Of a stretch of DNA of 64,000 nucleotides, positions 19,978 through 34,200 are shown in pieces (the stretch's first letter is position 1; the number at the start of each line of letters is the position of its first letter). The position numbers and the translations under genes are program-made. The stretch is from Escherichia sp. ESNIH1 (lineage in GTDB: Bacteria; Pseudomonadota; Gammaproteobacteria; Enterobacterales; Enterobacteriaceae), in the NCBI GenBank assembly GCA_002918705.1, contig PQKR01000002.1, positions 1-64,000 of the forward strand. Direction: 5' to 3'. Below the pieces are notes generated by a model. That model saw only the letters and a program-made list of their open reading frames with translations. It was not told the origin of the DNA and searched no databases.

Positions 19978-20952
19978 ATGGCGAACATGTTTGCCCTGAT
20001 CCTGGTGATTGCAACCCTGGTTACAGGGTTGCTCTGGTGCCTGGACAAGGCCGTATTTGCACCCAAGCGTCGGGAGCGGCAGGCCGCAGCCCAGGCCGCG
20101 GCGGGCGATACGCTGGATCAAAAAACGCTGAAAAAAGTGGGCCCGAAACCGGGCTGGCTGGAGACCGGAGCCTCCGTGTTCCCGGTGCTGGCGATTGTGC
20201 TGGTGGTACGCTCGTTCATCTACGAGCCGTTTCAGATCCCGTCGGGTTCGATGATGCCAACTCTGCTGATCGGCGACTTTATTCTGGTGGAGAAGTTTGC
20301 CTATGGTATTAAGGATCCGATCTACCAGAAAACGCTAATCGAAACCGGCCATCCGAAACGCGGCGACATCGCGGTGTTTAAGTATCCGGACGATCCGCGC
20401 CTGGACTACATCAAGCGCGTCGTGGGTCTGCCGGGTGATAAGGTCAGCTACGATCCGGTGACTAAGCAGGTCACGGTACAGCCGGGATGCAGCTCCGGCC
20501 AGGCGTGCGCCAGCGCGCTGCCGATCACCTACTCTAACGTCGAGCCCAGCGATTTTGTGCAGACCTTTAGCCGCCGCAACGGTGGTGAGGCCACCAGCGG
20601 CTTCTTCCAGCTGCCGCCGGGTGAAACCAAAGAGAACAGCGTCCGCCTTGCCGAGCGTAAAGAGACGCTGGGTAACGTGACACACCGCATTCTGACCGTG
20701 CCAATTGCGCAGGACCAGCTGGGACTCTATCACCAGCAGCCGGGCCAGCCGCTGGCGACGTGGATCGTGCCGCCAGGCCACTACTTCATGATGGGTGATA
20801 ACCGCGATAACAGCGCGGACAGCCGTTACTGGGGCTTTGTGCCGGAGGCGAATCTGGTGGGCCGGGCAACGGCAATCTGGATGAGCTTCGAGAAACAAGA
20901 GGGCGAGTGGCCAACCGGCGTGCGCTTAAACCGCATCGGCGGCATCCATTAA
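19978..20952 (+). CDS. lepB: Signal peptidase I
   Basis: LepB cleaves signal peptides of exported proteins at the outer face of the inner membrane. The 324-residue protein has two N-terminal membrane segments (about 4-22 and 64-79) and the Ser/Lys dyad: S91 in PSGSMMPTL and K146 in DYIKRVVGLPGD. The C-terminal signature GDNRDNSADSRYWG is intact. It has a good AAGGAG ribosome site. Length is as in E. coli. Confidence 0.99.
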   Translation: MANMFALILVIATLVTGLLWCLDKAVFAPKRRERQAAAQAAAGDTLDQKTLKKVGPKPGWLETGASVFPVLAIVLVVRSFIYEPFQIPSGSMMPTLLIGDFILVEKFAYGIKDPIYQKTLIETGHPKRGDIAVFKYPDDPRLDYIKRVVGLPGDKVSYDPVTKQVTVQPGCSSGQACASALPITYSNVEPSDFVQTFSRRNGGEATSGFFQLPPGETKENSVRLAERKETLGNVTHRILTVPIAQDQLGLYHQQPGQPLATWIVPPGHYFMMGDNRDNSADSRYWGFVPEANLVGRATAIWMSFEKQEGEWPTGVRLNRIGGIH

Positions 20953-20958
20953 TCCGTC

Positions 20959-20985
20959 GGGTTGCAGCTAATCTGGCTGCAACCC
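20959..20985 (+). terminator. Terminator-like hairpin after lepB
   Basis: A perfect 10-bp stem (GGGTTGCAGC / GCTGCAACCC) with a 7-nt loop follows the lepB stop. The sequence after it (AAATTATTT) is only partly T-rich, so some read-through into rnc is likely. Confidence 0.55.
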
Positions 20986-21017
20986 AAATTATTTCCGCTA
21001 TAAATCAGTTACGGCTA

Positions 21018-22749
<1,732 letters not shown>

Positions 22750-22814
22750 TTGACCGAAACGAACGGGTACGGCCAACGTACCTGCGGCATGAAAGACGAC
22801 GAGTATAGAGGCTA

Positions 22815-23540
22815 ATGGAAGGGTGGCAGCGCGCTTTTGTTCTCCATAGTCGTCCCTGGAGCGAAACCAGCCTGATGCTGGACGTCTTCACGGAAGAGTC
22901 GGGCCGCGTGCGCCTTGTTGCTAAAGGCGCACGGGCAAAACGATCTAACCTGAAGGGGGCTCTCCAGCCCTTTACCCCGCTGCTGGTACGCTTCGGCGGC
23001 CGCGGTGAAGTCAAAACCCTGCGCAGCGCGGAAGCGGTGTCGCTGGCGCTTCCCCTAAGCGGCATCACCCTCTACAGCGGCCTCTACGTCAACGAGCTTA
23101 TCTCTCGCGTGCTTGAACATGAGACGCGCTTCTCTGAACTTTTTTTCGATTACCTGCACTGTATCCAGGCGCTGGCAGGCCTGAGCGGCTCGCCCGAACC
23201 GGTCCTCCGGCGCTTTGAACTGGCGCTGCTGGGGCACCTGGGATACGGCATCGATTTTATGCACTGCGCCGGGACCGGCGAAGCGGTGGAGGACACCATG
23301 ACCTACCGCTACCGGGAGGAGAAAGGGTTTATCGCCAGCGTGGTGATCGATAACCGCACTTTCACCGGCCGCCAGCTGCGGGCGCTCGCCGAGCGTGAGT
23401 TTCCCGACGGTGATACCCTGAAAGCAGCGAAACGCTTTACCCGCATGGCCCTGAAGCCGTATCTTGGCGGGAAACCGTTAAAAAGCCGGGAGCTGTTTCG
23501 CCTGTTCGTGCCGAAACGGCCAGCGCCGGATGCACCGTAA
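22815..23540 (+). CDS. recO: DNA repair protein RecO
   Basis: RecO works with RecR and RecF to load RecA on gapped DNA and also anneals single strands. The 241-residue protein starts [19 protein letters not shown], with an OB-fold N-terminal domain and a helical C-terminal domain. The usual length is 242. It has a GAGG ribosome site and follows era by 65 nt in the rnc operon. Confidence 0.97.
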   Translation: MEGWQRAFVLHSRPWSETSLMLDVFTEESGRVRLVAKGARAKRSNLKGALQPFTPLLVRFGGRGEVKTLRSAEAVSLALPLSGITLYSGLYVNELISRVLEHETRFSELFFDYLHCIQALAGLSGSPEPVLRRFELALLGHLGYGIDFMHCAGTGEAVEDTMTYRYREEKGFIASVVIDNRTFTGRQLRALAEREFPDGDTLKAAKRFTRMALKPYLGGKPLKSRELFRLFVPKRPAPDAP

Positions 23541-23569
23541 AATAAAGGATATTTGAGGATTGTATTGTC

Positions 23570-24301
23570 ATGGCTGAACTACTGTTAGGCGTTAATATCG
23601 ATCACATTGCCACCCTGCGTAACGCGCGTGGCACGGCATACCCGGATCCGGTCCAGGCGGCGTTTATTGCCGAGCAGGCGGGGGCGGACGGTATTACGAT
23701 CCATCTGCGTGAGGATCGACGCCACATCACCGACCGCGACGTGAAGGTGCTGCGCCAGACCCTGGATACGCGTATGAACCTGGAGATGGCGGTCACCGAA
23801 GAGATGCTGGCTATCGCCTGTGAGACTAAACCTCACTTCTGCTGTCTGGTACCGGAAAAGCGCCAGGAAGTGACCACCGAAGGCGGACTGGACGTCGCCG
23901 GGCAGCGGGATAAGATGCGCAACGCCTGCACGCGTCTGGCGGAAGCCGGGATCCTGGTCTCGCTGTTTATTGATGCCGATGCCGAGCAGATTAAAGCCGC
24001 GGCCGAGGTGGGTGCGCCCTACATCGAAATTCACACCGGCTGCTATGCGGACGCGGAAGACGACGCTACCCAGGCCAAAGAGCTGGAGCGCATCGCCAAC
24101 GCCGCTACCTATGCGGCAAGCCTCGGCCTGAAGGTTAACGCTGGCCACGGTCTGACCTATCACAACGTGAAACCTATTGCCCGCATCCCGGAGATGCATG
24201 AGCTGAACATCGGCCACGCCATTATTGGCCGGGCGGTGATGAGCGGCCTGAAAGAGGCGGTTTCTGAGATGAAGCGCCTGATGCTGGAAGCGCGTGCCTG
24301 A
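23570..24301 (+). CDS. pdxJ: Pyridoxine 5'-phosphate synthase
   Basis: PdxJ condenses 1-deoxy-D-xylulose 5-phosphate with aminoacetone phosphate (3-amino-2-oxopropyl phosphate) to make pyridoxine 5'-phosphate. The 243-residue TIM-barrel protein starts [21 protein letters not shown] and has the conserved regions [12 protein letters not shown] and HTGCYAD. Its stop overlaps the acpS start by one base (TGATG), so both are likely made from one message. Confidence 0.98.
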   Translation: MAELLLGVNIDHIATLRNARGTAYPDPVQAAFIAEQAGADGITIHLREDRRHITDRDVKVLRQTLDTRMNLEMAVTEEMLAIACETKPHFCCLVPEKRQEVTTEGGLDVAGQRDKMRNACTRLAEAGILVSLFIDADAEQIKAAAEVGAPYIEIHTGCYADAEDDATQAKELERIANAATYAASLGLKVNAGHGLTYHNVKPIARIPEMHELNIGHAIIGRAVMSGLKEAVSEMKRLMLEARA

Positions 24302-24681
24302 TGGCTATTCTGGGCCTGGGCACGGATATTGTGGAGATCGACCGCATTGAAGCGGTGATCTCCCGCTCCGGCGACCGGCTGGCAAAAAAGGTGCTGAGCG
24401 CCAACGAGTGGGCTATCTATCAGGCGCATCAGCAGCCGGTGCGCTTTCTTGCCAAGCGCTTTGCGGTAAAAGAGGCAGCGGCGAAAGCTTTCGGGACCGG
24501 CATTCGCAACGGCCTGGCGTTCAACCAGTTTGAAGTGTTTAACGACGAGCTGGGCAAGCCGCGCCTGCGCCTGTGGGGTGAAGCGCTGAAGCTGGCGGAG
24601 CGGCTGGGCGTGGCCCATATGCACGTCACCCTGGCGGATGAGCGGCGCTACGCCTGCGCGACGGTGATTATCGAGAGCTAA
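24301..24681 (+). CDS. acpS: Holo-[acyl-carrier-protein] synthase
   Basis: AcpS moves the 4'-phosphopantetheine arm from CoA to acyl carrier protein. The 126-residue protein has the family motifs [13 protein letters not shown] (metal-binding aspartate) and [14 protein letters not shown] (metal-binding glutamate). It ends the rnc-era-recO-pdxJ-acpS run. The TAA stop overlaps the TAG stop of the convergent yfhL within CTAA. Confidence 0.98.
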   Translation: MAILGLGTDIVEIDRIEAVISRSGDRLAKKVLSANEWAIYQAHQQPVRFLAKRFAVKEAAAKAFGTGIRNGLAFNQFEVFNDELGKPRLRLWGEALKLAERLGVAHMHVTLADERRYACATVIIES

Positions 24682-24938
24682 ATCTTATCCGCATGGTGCA
24701 GCAGGACAAACTTGTCCCACAGCTGCTCCTGGCTCTCACTGCGCGCCGGATCCTTGAGGATCGTATTGGGGATAGGGCAGACCTTCTGACACGTCGGCGT
24801 CTCGTAGTGGCCGACGCACTCCGTACAGCGATCGCTGTCGATCTCATAAACGCTCGCACCCATCGAAATGGCCTCGTTCGGGCATTCGGGTTCGCACATA
24901 TCGCAGTTTATGCATTTTTTAGTGATCAACAGCGCCAT
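24678..24938 (-). CDS. yfhL: YfhL family 4Fe-4S dicluster ferredoxin
   Basis: This 86-residue ferredoxin has two cysteine sets for [4Fe-4S] clusters: [12 protein letters not shown] near the N-terminus and a second set with the unusual insert [18 protein letters not shown]. It is of the Alvin-type ferredoxins with one low-potential cluster. The electron partners are not known from the sequence. A TATAAT lies 35 nt upstream, at the end of yfhH. The 3' end overlaps acpS by 4 nt. Confidence 0.95.
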   Translation of the reverse strand: MALLITKKCINCDMCEPECPNEAISMGASVYEIDSDRCTECVGHYETPTCQKVCPIPNTILKDPARSESQEQLWDKFVLLHHADKI

Positions 24939-24973
24939 TGGGAAATCTCAGAAGCTACACAAGCAGGGCGGGT

Positions 24974-24979
24974 ATTATA
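24974..24979 (-). promoter_or_regulatory. -10 element of a possible yfhL promoter
   Basis: A perfect TATAAT on the - strand lies in the 55-bp yfhH-yfhL spacer, inside a GGGCG/CGCCC inverted repeat. No good -35 element is seen. Confidence 0.35.
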
Positions 24980-24993
24980 CGCCCGATTTCTGC

Positions 24994-25842
24994 TCAGACC
25001 AGTTTTTTCACCAGCGCCTCGCTTTGGCGGATGCGCTCCGGGGCGTGCTCCAGATCCTGCTGCACCAGCGCCATAAACAGCAGGTCGGTGAGCAGCATCT
25101 GGGCGCTGGTGGAGGAGATGGCGGCGCTGCGGGTAGCCTGCTCTTCAGCAATAGTGTAAAGGCAGCGGGTCGAGCGCTGCTGTAAGGCGTTAGGGGAGAA
25201 GCCGGTAATGGCAAGGATCTTTGCCCCAACGCGAAAGGCCTCATCCGCCGCCATGTTGATCTCCCGCCGTTCACCGGTATAGGAGATAGCCAGCAGCAGG
25301 TCGCTGCTCTCCATCGCCTGCGCTGTCGCCAGCAGAGCATGCATATCCTGCTCGACCACGGCGTGCAAACCAATCTTCATCAGCTTCCAGCCAAAATTTC
25401 GCGCCACCAGCCCGGAGGCGCCGATGCCGGTCAACACGATACGCCGCGCATCGCGCAGCATGATCACGCTCTCCTGCAGCTTATCCTCGGTATTCACATC
25501 AAGGGTGGCGTTCATGGCGCTCACCTTCTCGTGGATCAGCTTCTCGCCTACCACGCGCAGGGGATCGTCGCCGCGGATCTGGTTATGCACCGGAACGGAG
25601 TGGGGCGTTGGCGTACTGACCAGCGCTTCGCTAATAGCCAGCTTCAGCGCCGGAAACCCTTTAAACCCTAGCTTCTGAGCGAACTTCACCACGCTAGACT
25701 GGCTGATCCCCGCCTCGGCGGCCAGCTGCTGTGAACTGAGGTGGCGGGCGCGATCGGGCTGGGCGAGAAGAAAATCCGCCAGCTTTTTATCGCTCTGCGC
25801 CAGGCTCGCATAGCGCTGACGGATATGAATCAAACAGTTCAT
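24994..25842 (-). CDS. yfhH: RpiR/MurR-family transcriptional regulator YfhH
   Basis: This 282-residue regulator has an N-terminal RpiR helix-turn-helix (ARHLSSQQLAAEAGISQSSVVKFAQKLGF) and a C-terminal SIS sugar-phosphate-binding domain (ILTGIGASGLVARNF, then LLLAISYTGERREI). The ATG at 25842 gives the E. coli YfhH length. It is divergent from murQ, 119 bp away, which strongly suggests that it controls murQ and the PTS gene in response to N-acetylmuramate 6-phosphate or a related sugar phosphate. This role is inferred by analogy with MurR. Confidence 0.92.
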   Translation of the reverse strand: MNCLIHIRQRYASLAQSDKKLADFLLAQPDRARHLSSQQLAAEAGISQSSVVKFAQKLGFKGFPALKLAISEALVSTPTPHSVPVHNQIRGDDPLRVVGEKLIHEKVSAMNATLDVNTEDKLQESVIMLRDARRIVLTGIGASGLVARNFGWKLMKIGLHAVVEQDMHALLATAQAMESSDLLLAISYTGERREINMAADEAFRVGAKILAITGFSPNALQQRSTRCLYTIAEEQATRSAAISSTSAQMLLTDLLFMALVQQDLEHAPERIRQSEALVKKLV

Positions 25843-25901
25843 GACAACTCCAGGGGCAAAACGTGACAACGGCAACAAACATCCTGTTCGCAGGCATCAA
25901 T

Positions 25902-25923
25902 GAATTATATATTCCATTATACT
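25902..25923 (+). promoter_or_regulatory. Possible murQ promoter/operator
   Basis: A short inverted repeat GAAT-TATAT-ATTC (25902-25914) lies just before TATACT (25918-25923) in the yfhH-murQ divergent spacer. It could be the operator of YfhH, but the repeat is short and no strong -35 is seen. Confidence 0.3.
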
Positions 25924-25961
25924 GCGCGGGACACGAATTAAATATTCAAAAGGTACTGATA

Positions 25962-26855
25962 ATGAATCTTGGCTCACTGGTATCAGAAACGCGAAATTCT
26001 GAGACGATGGATCTGGACGCACTTTCGACTATCGAGTTAGTAACCCGTTTTAATCAACAGGATACGCTGGTCGCGCTGGCAGTGAAAGAGACATTGCCAG
26101 ATGTTGCACGGGCGGTGGATGCTGCCGCGACGGCGCTGAAAGCAGGCGGACGCATCATCTATATGGGCGCAGGCACCAGCGGTCGGCTCGGCGTGTTGGA
26201 CGCCTCGGAGTGTCCGCCGACCTTTGGCGTCCCGCACGGCCTGGTAATTGGGCTGATCGCCGGTGGCCCAGGCGCGTTGCTGAAAGCGGTGGAGGGGGCT
26301 GAAGATAACCCGCAGCTGGGGGAAGAGGACCTGCGCGCGCTGACGCTCGCCCCCCGAGATCTGGTAGTGGGCCTGGCGGCATCCGGACGCACGCCCTACG
26401 TTATTGGCGGGCTTAAGTATGCCCATGCGACTGGCTGCACCACGGTAGCTATCTCCTGTAACCCCGGTTCGCCGATAGCTCAGGAGGCGGATATTGCCAT
26501 CTCGCCGGTCGTGGGGCCAGAAGCATTGACCGGCTCTACCCGCCTCAAGTCCGGCACGGCGCAGAAGCTGGTGCTGAACATGATCTCTACCGGAGCGATG
26601 GTTAAGTTTGGCAAGGTCTACCAAAACCTGATGGTCGATATGAAGGCGAGCAATATCAAGCTCATCGACCGTGCCTGCCGGATGGTGGTTGAGGCAACGG
26701 GCGTCACGCTGGAGCAGGCGCGCAGCGTACTGGAGCAGACCGGATATGACGTGAAGCCCGCTATTTTGATGGTGCTGACCGGCCTGGACGTGGAGGCTGC
26801 CCGCGCCCGGCTCGAGGCGCATCAGGGGTTCTTACGCGCCGCCCTTAATGACTAA
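25962..26855 (+). CDS. murQ: N-acetylmuramic acid 6-phosphate etherase
   Basis: MurQ removes the lactyl ether from MurNAc 6-phosphate, giving GlcNAc 6-phosphate and D-lactate, in cell-wall sugar recycling. The 297-residue protein has the SIS fold with [22 protein letters not shown]; the catalytic E83 and E114 fall at the expected positions. The ATG at 25962 has an AGG site and fits the known N-terminus ([12 protein letters not shown]). It forms an operon with the PTS permease gene that starts 10 nt downstream. In K-12 murQ sits elsewhere, so this is a different genomic site. Confidence 0.95.
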   Translation: MNLGSLVSETRNSETMDLDALSTIELVTRFNQQDTLVALAVKETLPDVARAVDAAATALKAGGRIIYMGAGTSGRLGVLDASECPPTFGVPHGLVIGLIAGGPGALLKAVEGAEDNPQLGEEDLRALTLAPRDLVVGLAASGRTPYVIGGLKYAHATGCTTVAISCNPGSPIAQEADIAISPVVGPEALTGSTRLKSGTAQKLVLNMISTGAMVKFGKVYQNLMVDMKASNIKLIDRACRMVVEATGVTLEQARSVLEQTGYDVKPAILMVLTGLDVEAARARLEAHQGFLRAALND

Positions 26856-26864
26856 GAGGTTCAT

Positions 26865-28229
26865 ATGGATAAGTCACTGACGCTGGCAGGCGAGATTTTG
26901 CAGGGCATCGGCGGGCAGGGCAACATCCTGCGGCTGGAAAACTGTATGACCCGGGTACGCTTTGAGGTACAGGATGAGGGGCTGCTCAATATCGGCAGGC
27001 TGAAAGCGCTCCCGGGAGTCAGCGGCTACGTTAAGCAGGGCGAGCAGCATCAGCTGATCGTCGGGCCAGGAAGAGCGGGACAGGTGGTGGATGCCATGCG
27101 TACGCTGGTCAACGAGGAAGAGGCAGCGCCAATCCCGGATGAGATCGCCCGTAATAAGGCCCAGGCGAAAGCGCACTATAAAGCGCCGATGAGCGATGCC
27201 CTGCGCATGCTGGCGAACGTTTTTATTCCGTTGATCCCGGCGTTTATCGCCTCCGGCCTGATCACCGGCATTATCAATATCCTCAAGCGACCCGATATTG
27301 CGGGTGATATCGCGCTTCACTACCCCAACCTGCTGGGGCTGCTCGGCATCTTTGGCAGCGCCGTGTTTGCGATTATGAACATTCTCGTGGGGGTCAATGC
27401 GGCAAAGGTGTTCGGCGGCTCACAGGCGTTAGGCGGGGTGATGGCAGGTATTCTCTCCAGCCCACAGCTGGCGCAGATTACCTTGTTTGGCGAAGCCTTG
27501 CAGCCAGGGCGCGGCGGGGTGATCGCCGTGCTGCTGGTGGTTGCCCTGATGTGCTGGTTTGAAAAGCGATTTCGCGAGCGGCTGCCGGGGTCGCTGGAGC
27601 TCATTCTTAACCCGCTGCTGACCACGCTGATTACCGGCGCGATTGCGATCGTGGCGCTGCAGCCGCTGGGGGGCTGGATTTCTGACTCCATTGCGCACGG
27701 GGCGGGCTGGGCTATCGATCGCGGCGGTCTGCTGGTAGGCGCGGTGCTGGCTGGCACCTTTCTGCCGCTGGTGCTGACCGGCCTGCATCAGGGGCTGGTA
27801 CCGATCCACGTAGAGCTGGTTCAGGCGCACGGCTTCAACGCTCTACTGCCCATTCTCTCGATGGCGGGCGTTGGTCAGATCGGGGCGGCGCTCGCCGTGC
27901 TGTTGAAAACGCGCAACGCCCGGCTAAAAACGGTAATAAAAGGTGCGCTGCCGGTGGGGCTGTTGGGTATTGGCGAGCCGCTGATTTTTGGTGTTACGCT
28001 GCCGCTGGGTAAGCCGTTCATCGGCGCCTGCCTGGGCGGTGCGGTGGGCGGGGCGCTTATCTGCTACTGGAAAGTGGCGACGGTCATCACCTTCGGCATT
28101 TCCGGTCTACCGCTGGCTTTAACGATTGTTACCGGAAAAGTCACGATCTATCTGTTAGGCTATTTATTGGCTGTCCTCGCCGGGTTCCTCTTTACCTGGC
28201 TGTTAGGTTTTAACGATCCAAAGGAGTAG
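26865..28229 (+). CDS. PTS EIIBC permease, N-acetylmuramate (MurP-like)
   Basis: This 454-residue protein has an EIIB domain with the phosphorylated cysteine C27 (NCMTRVRF), a linker, and a multi-helix EIIC domain of the glucose/sucrose type (ILSMAGVGQIGAALAV, LLGIGEPLIFGVTLP). It lacks an EIIA domain, as MurP does, so it would need EIIA-Glc (Crr). It is clearly diverged from K-12 MurP and is best called MurP-like; the pairing with murQ makes MurNAc the likely substrate. Its stop codon overlaps the ribosome site of pgpC. Confidence 0.85.
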   Translation: MDKSLTLAGEILQGIGGQGNILRLENCMTRVRFEVQDEGLLNIGRLKALPGVSGYVKQGEQHQLIVGPGRAGQVVDAMRTLVNEEEAAPIPDEIARNKAQAKAHYKAPMSDALRMLANVFIPLIPAFIASGLITGIINILKRPDIAGDIALHYPNLLGLLGIFGSAVFAIMNILVGVNAAKVFGGSQALGGVMAGILSSPQLAQITLFGEALQPGRGGVIAVLLVVALMCWFEKRFRERLPGSLELILNPLLTTLITGAIAIVALQPLGGWISDSIAHGAGWAIDRGGLLVGAVLAGTFLPLVLTGLHQGLVPIHVELVQAHGFNALLPILSMAGVGQIGAALAVLLKTRNARLKTVIKGALPVGLLGIGEPLIFGVTLPLGKPFIGACLGGAVGGALICYWKVATVITFGISGLPLALTIVTGKVTIYLLGYLLAVLAGFLFTWLLGFNDPKE

Positions 28230-28232
28230 GGT

Positions 28233-28868
28233 TTGGCAAATAGCGAGCGTCGTGTTGTGTTTTTCGATCTGGATGGAACGCTGCACCAGCAGGATATGTT
28301 CGGGACATTTCTGCGGTATCTGCTGCGGCATCAGCCACTCAATGCGCTGCTCGTTCTGCCGCTGCTGCCGGTTATCGGCATTGCGTTACTGGTAAAAGGA
28401 CGGGCCGCCCGCTGGCCGATGAGCCTGCTGCTGTGGGGATGCACCTTTGGCCATAGCGAGGCGCGGCTCAAGGCGCTGGAAAAGTCGTTTGTAACCTGGT
28501 TTCGCGGGCGCGTCACCGCCTTCCCGGTGGTGCAGGATCGGCTGACCCACTATCTCGATGCCTCGGATGCCGATATCTGGCTGATCACCGGCTCGCCGCA
28601 GCCGCTGGTGGAGCAGGTCTATTTTGATACCCCCTGGCTACCCCGCGTCAACCTGATCGCCAGCCAGATCCGCCGCAGCCACGGCGGCTGGGTGCTCTCT
28701 ATGCGCTGTCTCGGGCATGAGAAGGTGGTGCAGCTGGAGCGGAAAATCGGTACGCCGCTGCGGCTCTACAGCGGCTACAGCGACAGCAAGCAGGATAACC
28801 CGCTGCTCTACTTCTGCGAACATCGCTGGCGCGTTACGCCCCACGGTGAGCTTCAGCAACTCGAATAG
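28233..28868 (+). CDS. pgpC: Phosphatidylglycerophosphatase C
   Basis: PgpC (YfhB) is one of three phosphatases that convert phosphatidylglycerol phosphate to phosphatidylglycerol. The 211-residue HAD-family protein has the nucleophile motif FFDLDGTL, a membrane segment (about 30-50), and motif II in ITGSPQPLVE. It starts with TTG, with AAGGAG 6 nt upstream, and keeps the E. coli length from this codon. It lies 3 nt after the PTS gene and may be partly co-transcribed with it. Confidence 0.95.
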   Translation: MANSERRVVFFDLDGTLHQQDMFGTFLRYLLRHQPLNALLVLPLLPVIGIALLVKGRAARWPMSLLLWGCTFGHSEARLKALEKSFVTWFRGRVTAFPVVQDRLTHYLDASDADIWLITGSPQPLVEQVYFDTPWLPRVNLIASQIRRSHGGWVLSMRCLGHEKVVQLERKIGTPLRLYSGYSDSKQDNPLLYFCEHRWRVTPHGELQQLE

Positions 28869-28890
28869 TGTGTGCGTACTTACACCTGTG

Positions 28891-28896
28891 TATAAT
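28891..28896 (+). promoter_or_regulatory. -10 element of the tadA promoter
   Basis: A perfect TATAAT, preceded by TGTG, lies 33-38 nt before the tadA start codon, just after the pgpC stop. The -35 region is poor. Confidence 0.55.
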
Positions 28897-28925
28897 GCGC
28901 CCCGTTTTGATTACTGGAGTGCTGA

Positions 28926-30991
<2,066 letters not shown>

Positions 30992-31155
30992 TGAGTTAAT
31001 TCTCTGCGTCACCTGACGCCTCAGTCCGCCGTCATTATTATTGAAAAGCATTTGTCCGGAAGTGAGCGGCATTTTGCTTAAGATTGCGGCACTTAGCAAC
31101 TTATTAGATAATTAGGTCACATCTATTGTTAAAAATTGCGGGCAATTTTATTTCC

Positions 31156-31171
31156 ACGCAAACGGTTTCGT
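31156..31171. promoter_or_regulatory. PurR operator of purL
   Basis: ACGCAAACGGTTTCGT matches the PurR box ACGCAAACGTTTGCGT at 14 of 16 positions and overlaps the -35 region of the purL promoter. PurR with hypoxanthine or guanine should repress purL here. Confidence 0.88.
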
Positions 31172-31194
31172 CGACGCGCAGGATTCTCTATAAT
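31166..31194 (+). promoter_or_regulatory. purL promoter
   Basis: A perfect -10 TATAAT (31189-31194) is 17 bp from TTTCGT (31166-31171), a weak -35 that lies within the PurR box. The start codon is about 60 nt downstream. Confidence 0.75.
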
Positions 31195-31257
31195 GACGCC
31201 CGTTTTCCCCCTGGCGCATTCTTACAGCGTCATCGACGCGCTAAAGACGAGAGACTT

Positions 31258-34200
31258 ATGATGGAAATTCTGCGTGGTTCGCCTGCACTGTCTGCATTCC
31301 GTATCAACAAACTGCTGGCACGCTTTCAGGCAGCCGCCCTCCCGGTAAGCAACATTTACGCTGAGTATGTCCATTTCGCTGACCTCAACGCTCCTCTAAA
31401 TGCCGATGAACACGCCCAGCTCGGCCGCCTGCTGACCTACGGCCCGCGCCTGAGCAGCCACGCCCCCACTGGCAAACTGCTGCTGGTGACGCCGCGTCCG
31501 GGGACCATCTCTCCCTGGTCTTCAAAAGCAACGGATATCGCCCACAACTGCGGCCTGACGCAGATTGCCCGCCTTGAGCGCGGCGTCGCCTGGTACGTTG
31601 AGGCGTCGACCCTGAGCGCAGCGCAGTGGCAGGCGGTGGCCGCCGAGCTGTATGACCGCATGATGGAGACGACCTTTGATGCGCTGGAAGACGCGGAGAA
31701 ACTCTTTGCCCACCATCAGCCCGCGCCGGTAGAGAGCGTGGACATGCTGGGGCAGGGCCGTGCAGCGCTGGTGGAGGCTAACCAGCGTCTGGGTCTCGCG
31801 CTGGCGGAAGACGAAATTGATTACCTGTTCGATGCCTTCACTACCCTCGGGCGCAACCCGAACGACATCGAGCTTTACATGTTCGCCCAGGCGAACTCCG
31901 AACACTGCCGGCATAAAATCTTCAACGCCGACTGGGTGATCGACGGCGAGCAGCAGCCGAAATCGCTGTTTAAGATGATTAAAAACACCTTTGAGAAAAC
32001 CCCGGATCACGTGCTGTCTGCCTATAAAGACAACGCGGCGGTGATGGAAGGCTCAGAGGTCGGGCGCTTCTTCGCCGATAGCGAAGCGGGCCGCTACGAT
32101 TTCCATCAGGAGCCTACCCATATTCTGATGAAGGTCGAGACCCACAACCACCCGACGGCGATCTCGCCGTGGCCGGGCGCGGCAACCGGCTCCGGCGGTG
32201 AGATCCGTGACGAAGGCGCAACCGGACGCGGCGCGAAGCCGAAAGCGGGCCTGGTGGGCTTCTCGGTCTCTAACCTGCGTATTCCGGGTTTTGAACAGCC
32301 GTGGGAAGAGGATTTCGGCAAGCCGGATCGTATCGTTACCGCGCTGGATATCATGACCGACGGCCCGCTGGGCGGCGCGGCATTCAACAACGAATTTGGC
32401 CGTCCGGCGCTGACCGGCTACTTCCGTACCTACGAAGAGAGGGTCAACAGCCACAACGGCGAAGAGCTGCGCGGCTACCATAAGCCGATCATGCTGGCGG
32501 GCGGTATCGGTAACATCCGTGCCGACCATGTGCAGAAGGGCGAAATTACCGTTGGCGCGAAGCTGGTGGTGCTCGGCGGCCCGGCGATGAATATCGGTCT
32601 TGGCGGCGGGGCGGCTTCGTCAATGGCGTCCGGCCAGTCCGATGCCGACCTCGACTTTGCCTCCGTCCAGCGCGACAACCCGGAGATGGAGCGCCGTTGC
32701 CAGGAGGTGATCGATCGCTGCTGGCAGTTGGGCGATGCCAACCCCATTCTGTTTATCCACGACGTTGGCGCAGGCGGTCTCTCTAACGCCATGCCGGAGC
32801 TGGTAAGCGACGGCGGCCGCGGCGGCCGTTTCGACCTGCGCAGCATCCTGAGCGATGAGCCGGGCATGAGCCCGCTGGAGATCTGGTGTAACGAATCGCA
32901 AGAGCGCTATGTGATGGCGGTGGCCGCCGATCAGATGGCGCTGTTCGATGCCCTCTGCCGCCGTGAGCGCGCCCCTTACGCCGTTATCGGCGAAGCGACC
33001 GAAGAGCGCCACCTGAGCCTCACCGACAGCCACTTCGACAATCAGCCTATCGACCTGCCGCTGGACGTTCTGCTCGGTAAAACGCCGAAGATGACCCGTG
33101 ACGTCGAATCGCTGAAGGCCGCCGGAGAAGCTTTCGACCTGCAGGGCATTACCGTGGCCGACGCGGTTAACCGCGTGCTGCACCTGCCTGCGGTAGCAGA
33201 GAAAACCTTCCTGGTGACCATCGGCGACCGTACCGTCACCGGCATGGTCGCCCGGGATCAGATGGTTGGCCCGTGGCAGATCCCGGTAGCCAACTGCGCG
33301 GTGACCACCGCCAGCCTCGACAGCTACTACGGCGAAGCGATGTCCATCGGGGAGCGCTCTCCGGTGGCGCTGCTGGACTTTGCCGCCTCCGCCCGTCTGG
33401 CAGTCGGTGAAGCGCTGACCAACGTGGCCGCCACGCAGATTGGCGATATCAAACGTATCAAGCTCTCCGCGAACTGGATGGCCGCAGCGGGTCATCCGGG
33501 TGAGGACGCCGGTCTCTATGAGGCGGTGAAAGCCGTGGGTGAGGAGCTGTGTCCGGCCCTCGGTCTGACCATCCCGGTGGGTAAAGACTCGATGTCGATG
33601 AAAACCCGCTGGCAGGAGGGGAGCGAGCAGCGCGAAATGACCTCGCCGCTGTCGCTGGTGATCACCGCGTTTGCCCGCGTCGAGGACGTGCGCCACACCG
33701 TGACGCCGCAGCTCTCTACCGACGATAACGCTCTGCTGCTGATCGACCTTGGCAAGGGCCATAACGCGCTGGGTGCGACGGCGCTGGCACAGGTCTACCG
33801 CCAGCTGGGCGATAAACCGGCCGACGTCCGCGACGTGCATCAGCTGAAGGGCTTCTACGATGCCATACAGGCGTTGGTGGCGGCACGTAAACTGCTGGCC
33901 TACCACGACCGCTCTGACGGCGGCCTGCTGGTGACTCTCGCCGAGATGGCCTTCACCGGCCACTGCGGTATCGAAGCCGATATCGCCGCGCTGGGCAGTG
34001 ACCGTCTGGCCGCGCTGTTTAACGAGGAGCTGGGGGCGGTGATCCAGGTCCGTGCCGAGGATCGTGATGCGGTGGAGAACATCCTCAGCGCCCACGGCCT
34101 GGCCGACTGCGTACACTACCTGGGTCGTGCCGTCGCAGGCGATCGCTTCGTGATCACCGCCAGCGACCAGGCCGTGTTCAGCGAAAGCCGCACCACGCTG

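Noticed and set aside
24939-24993. shoB/ohsC toxin-antitoxin pair expected near yfhL in E. coli
   Set aside because: The yfhL-yfhH gap is only 55 bp and holds no such sequence, so the pair is absent here.
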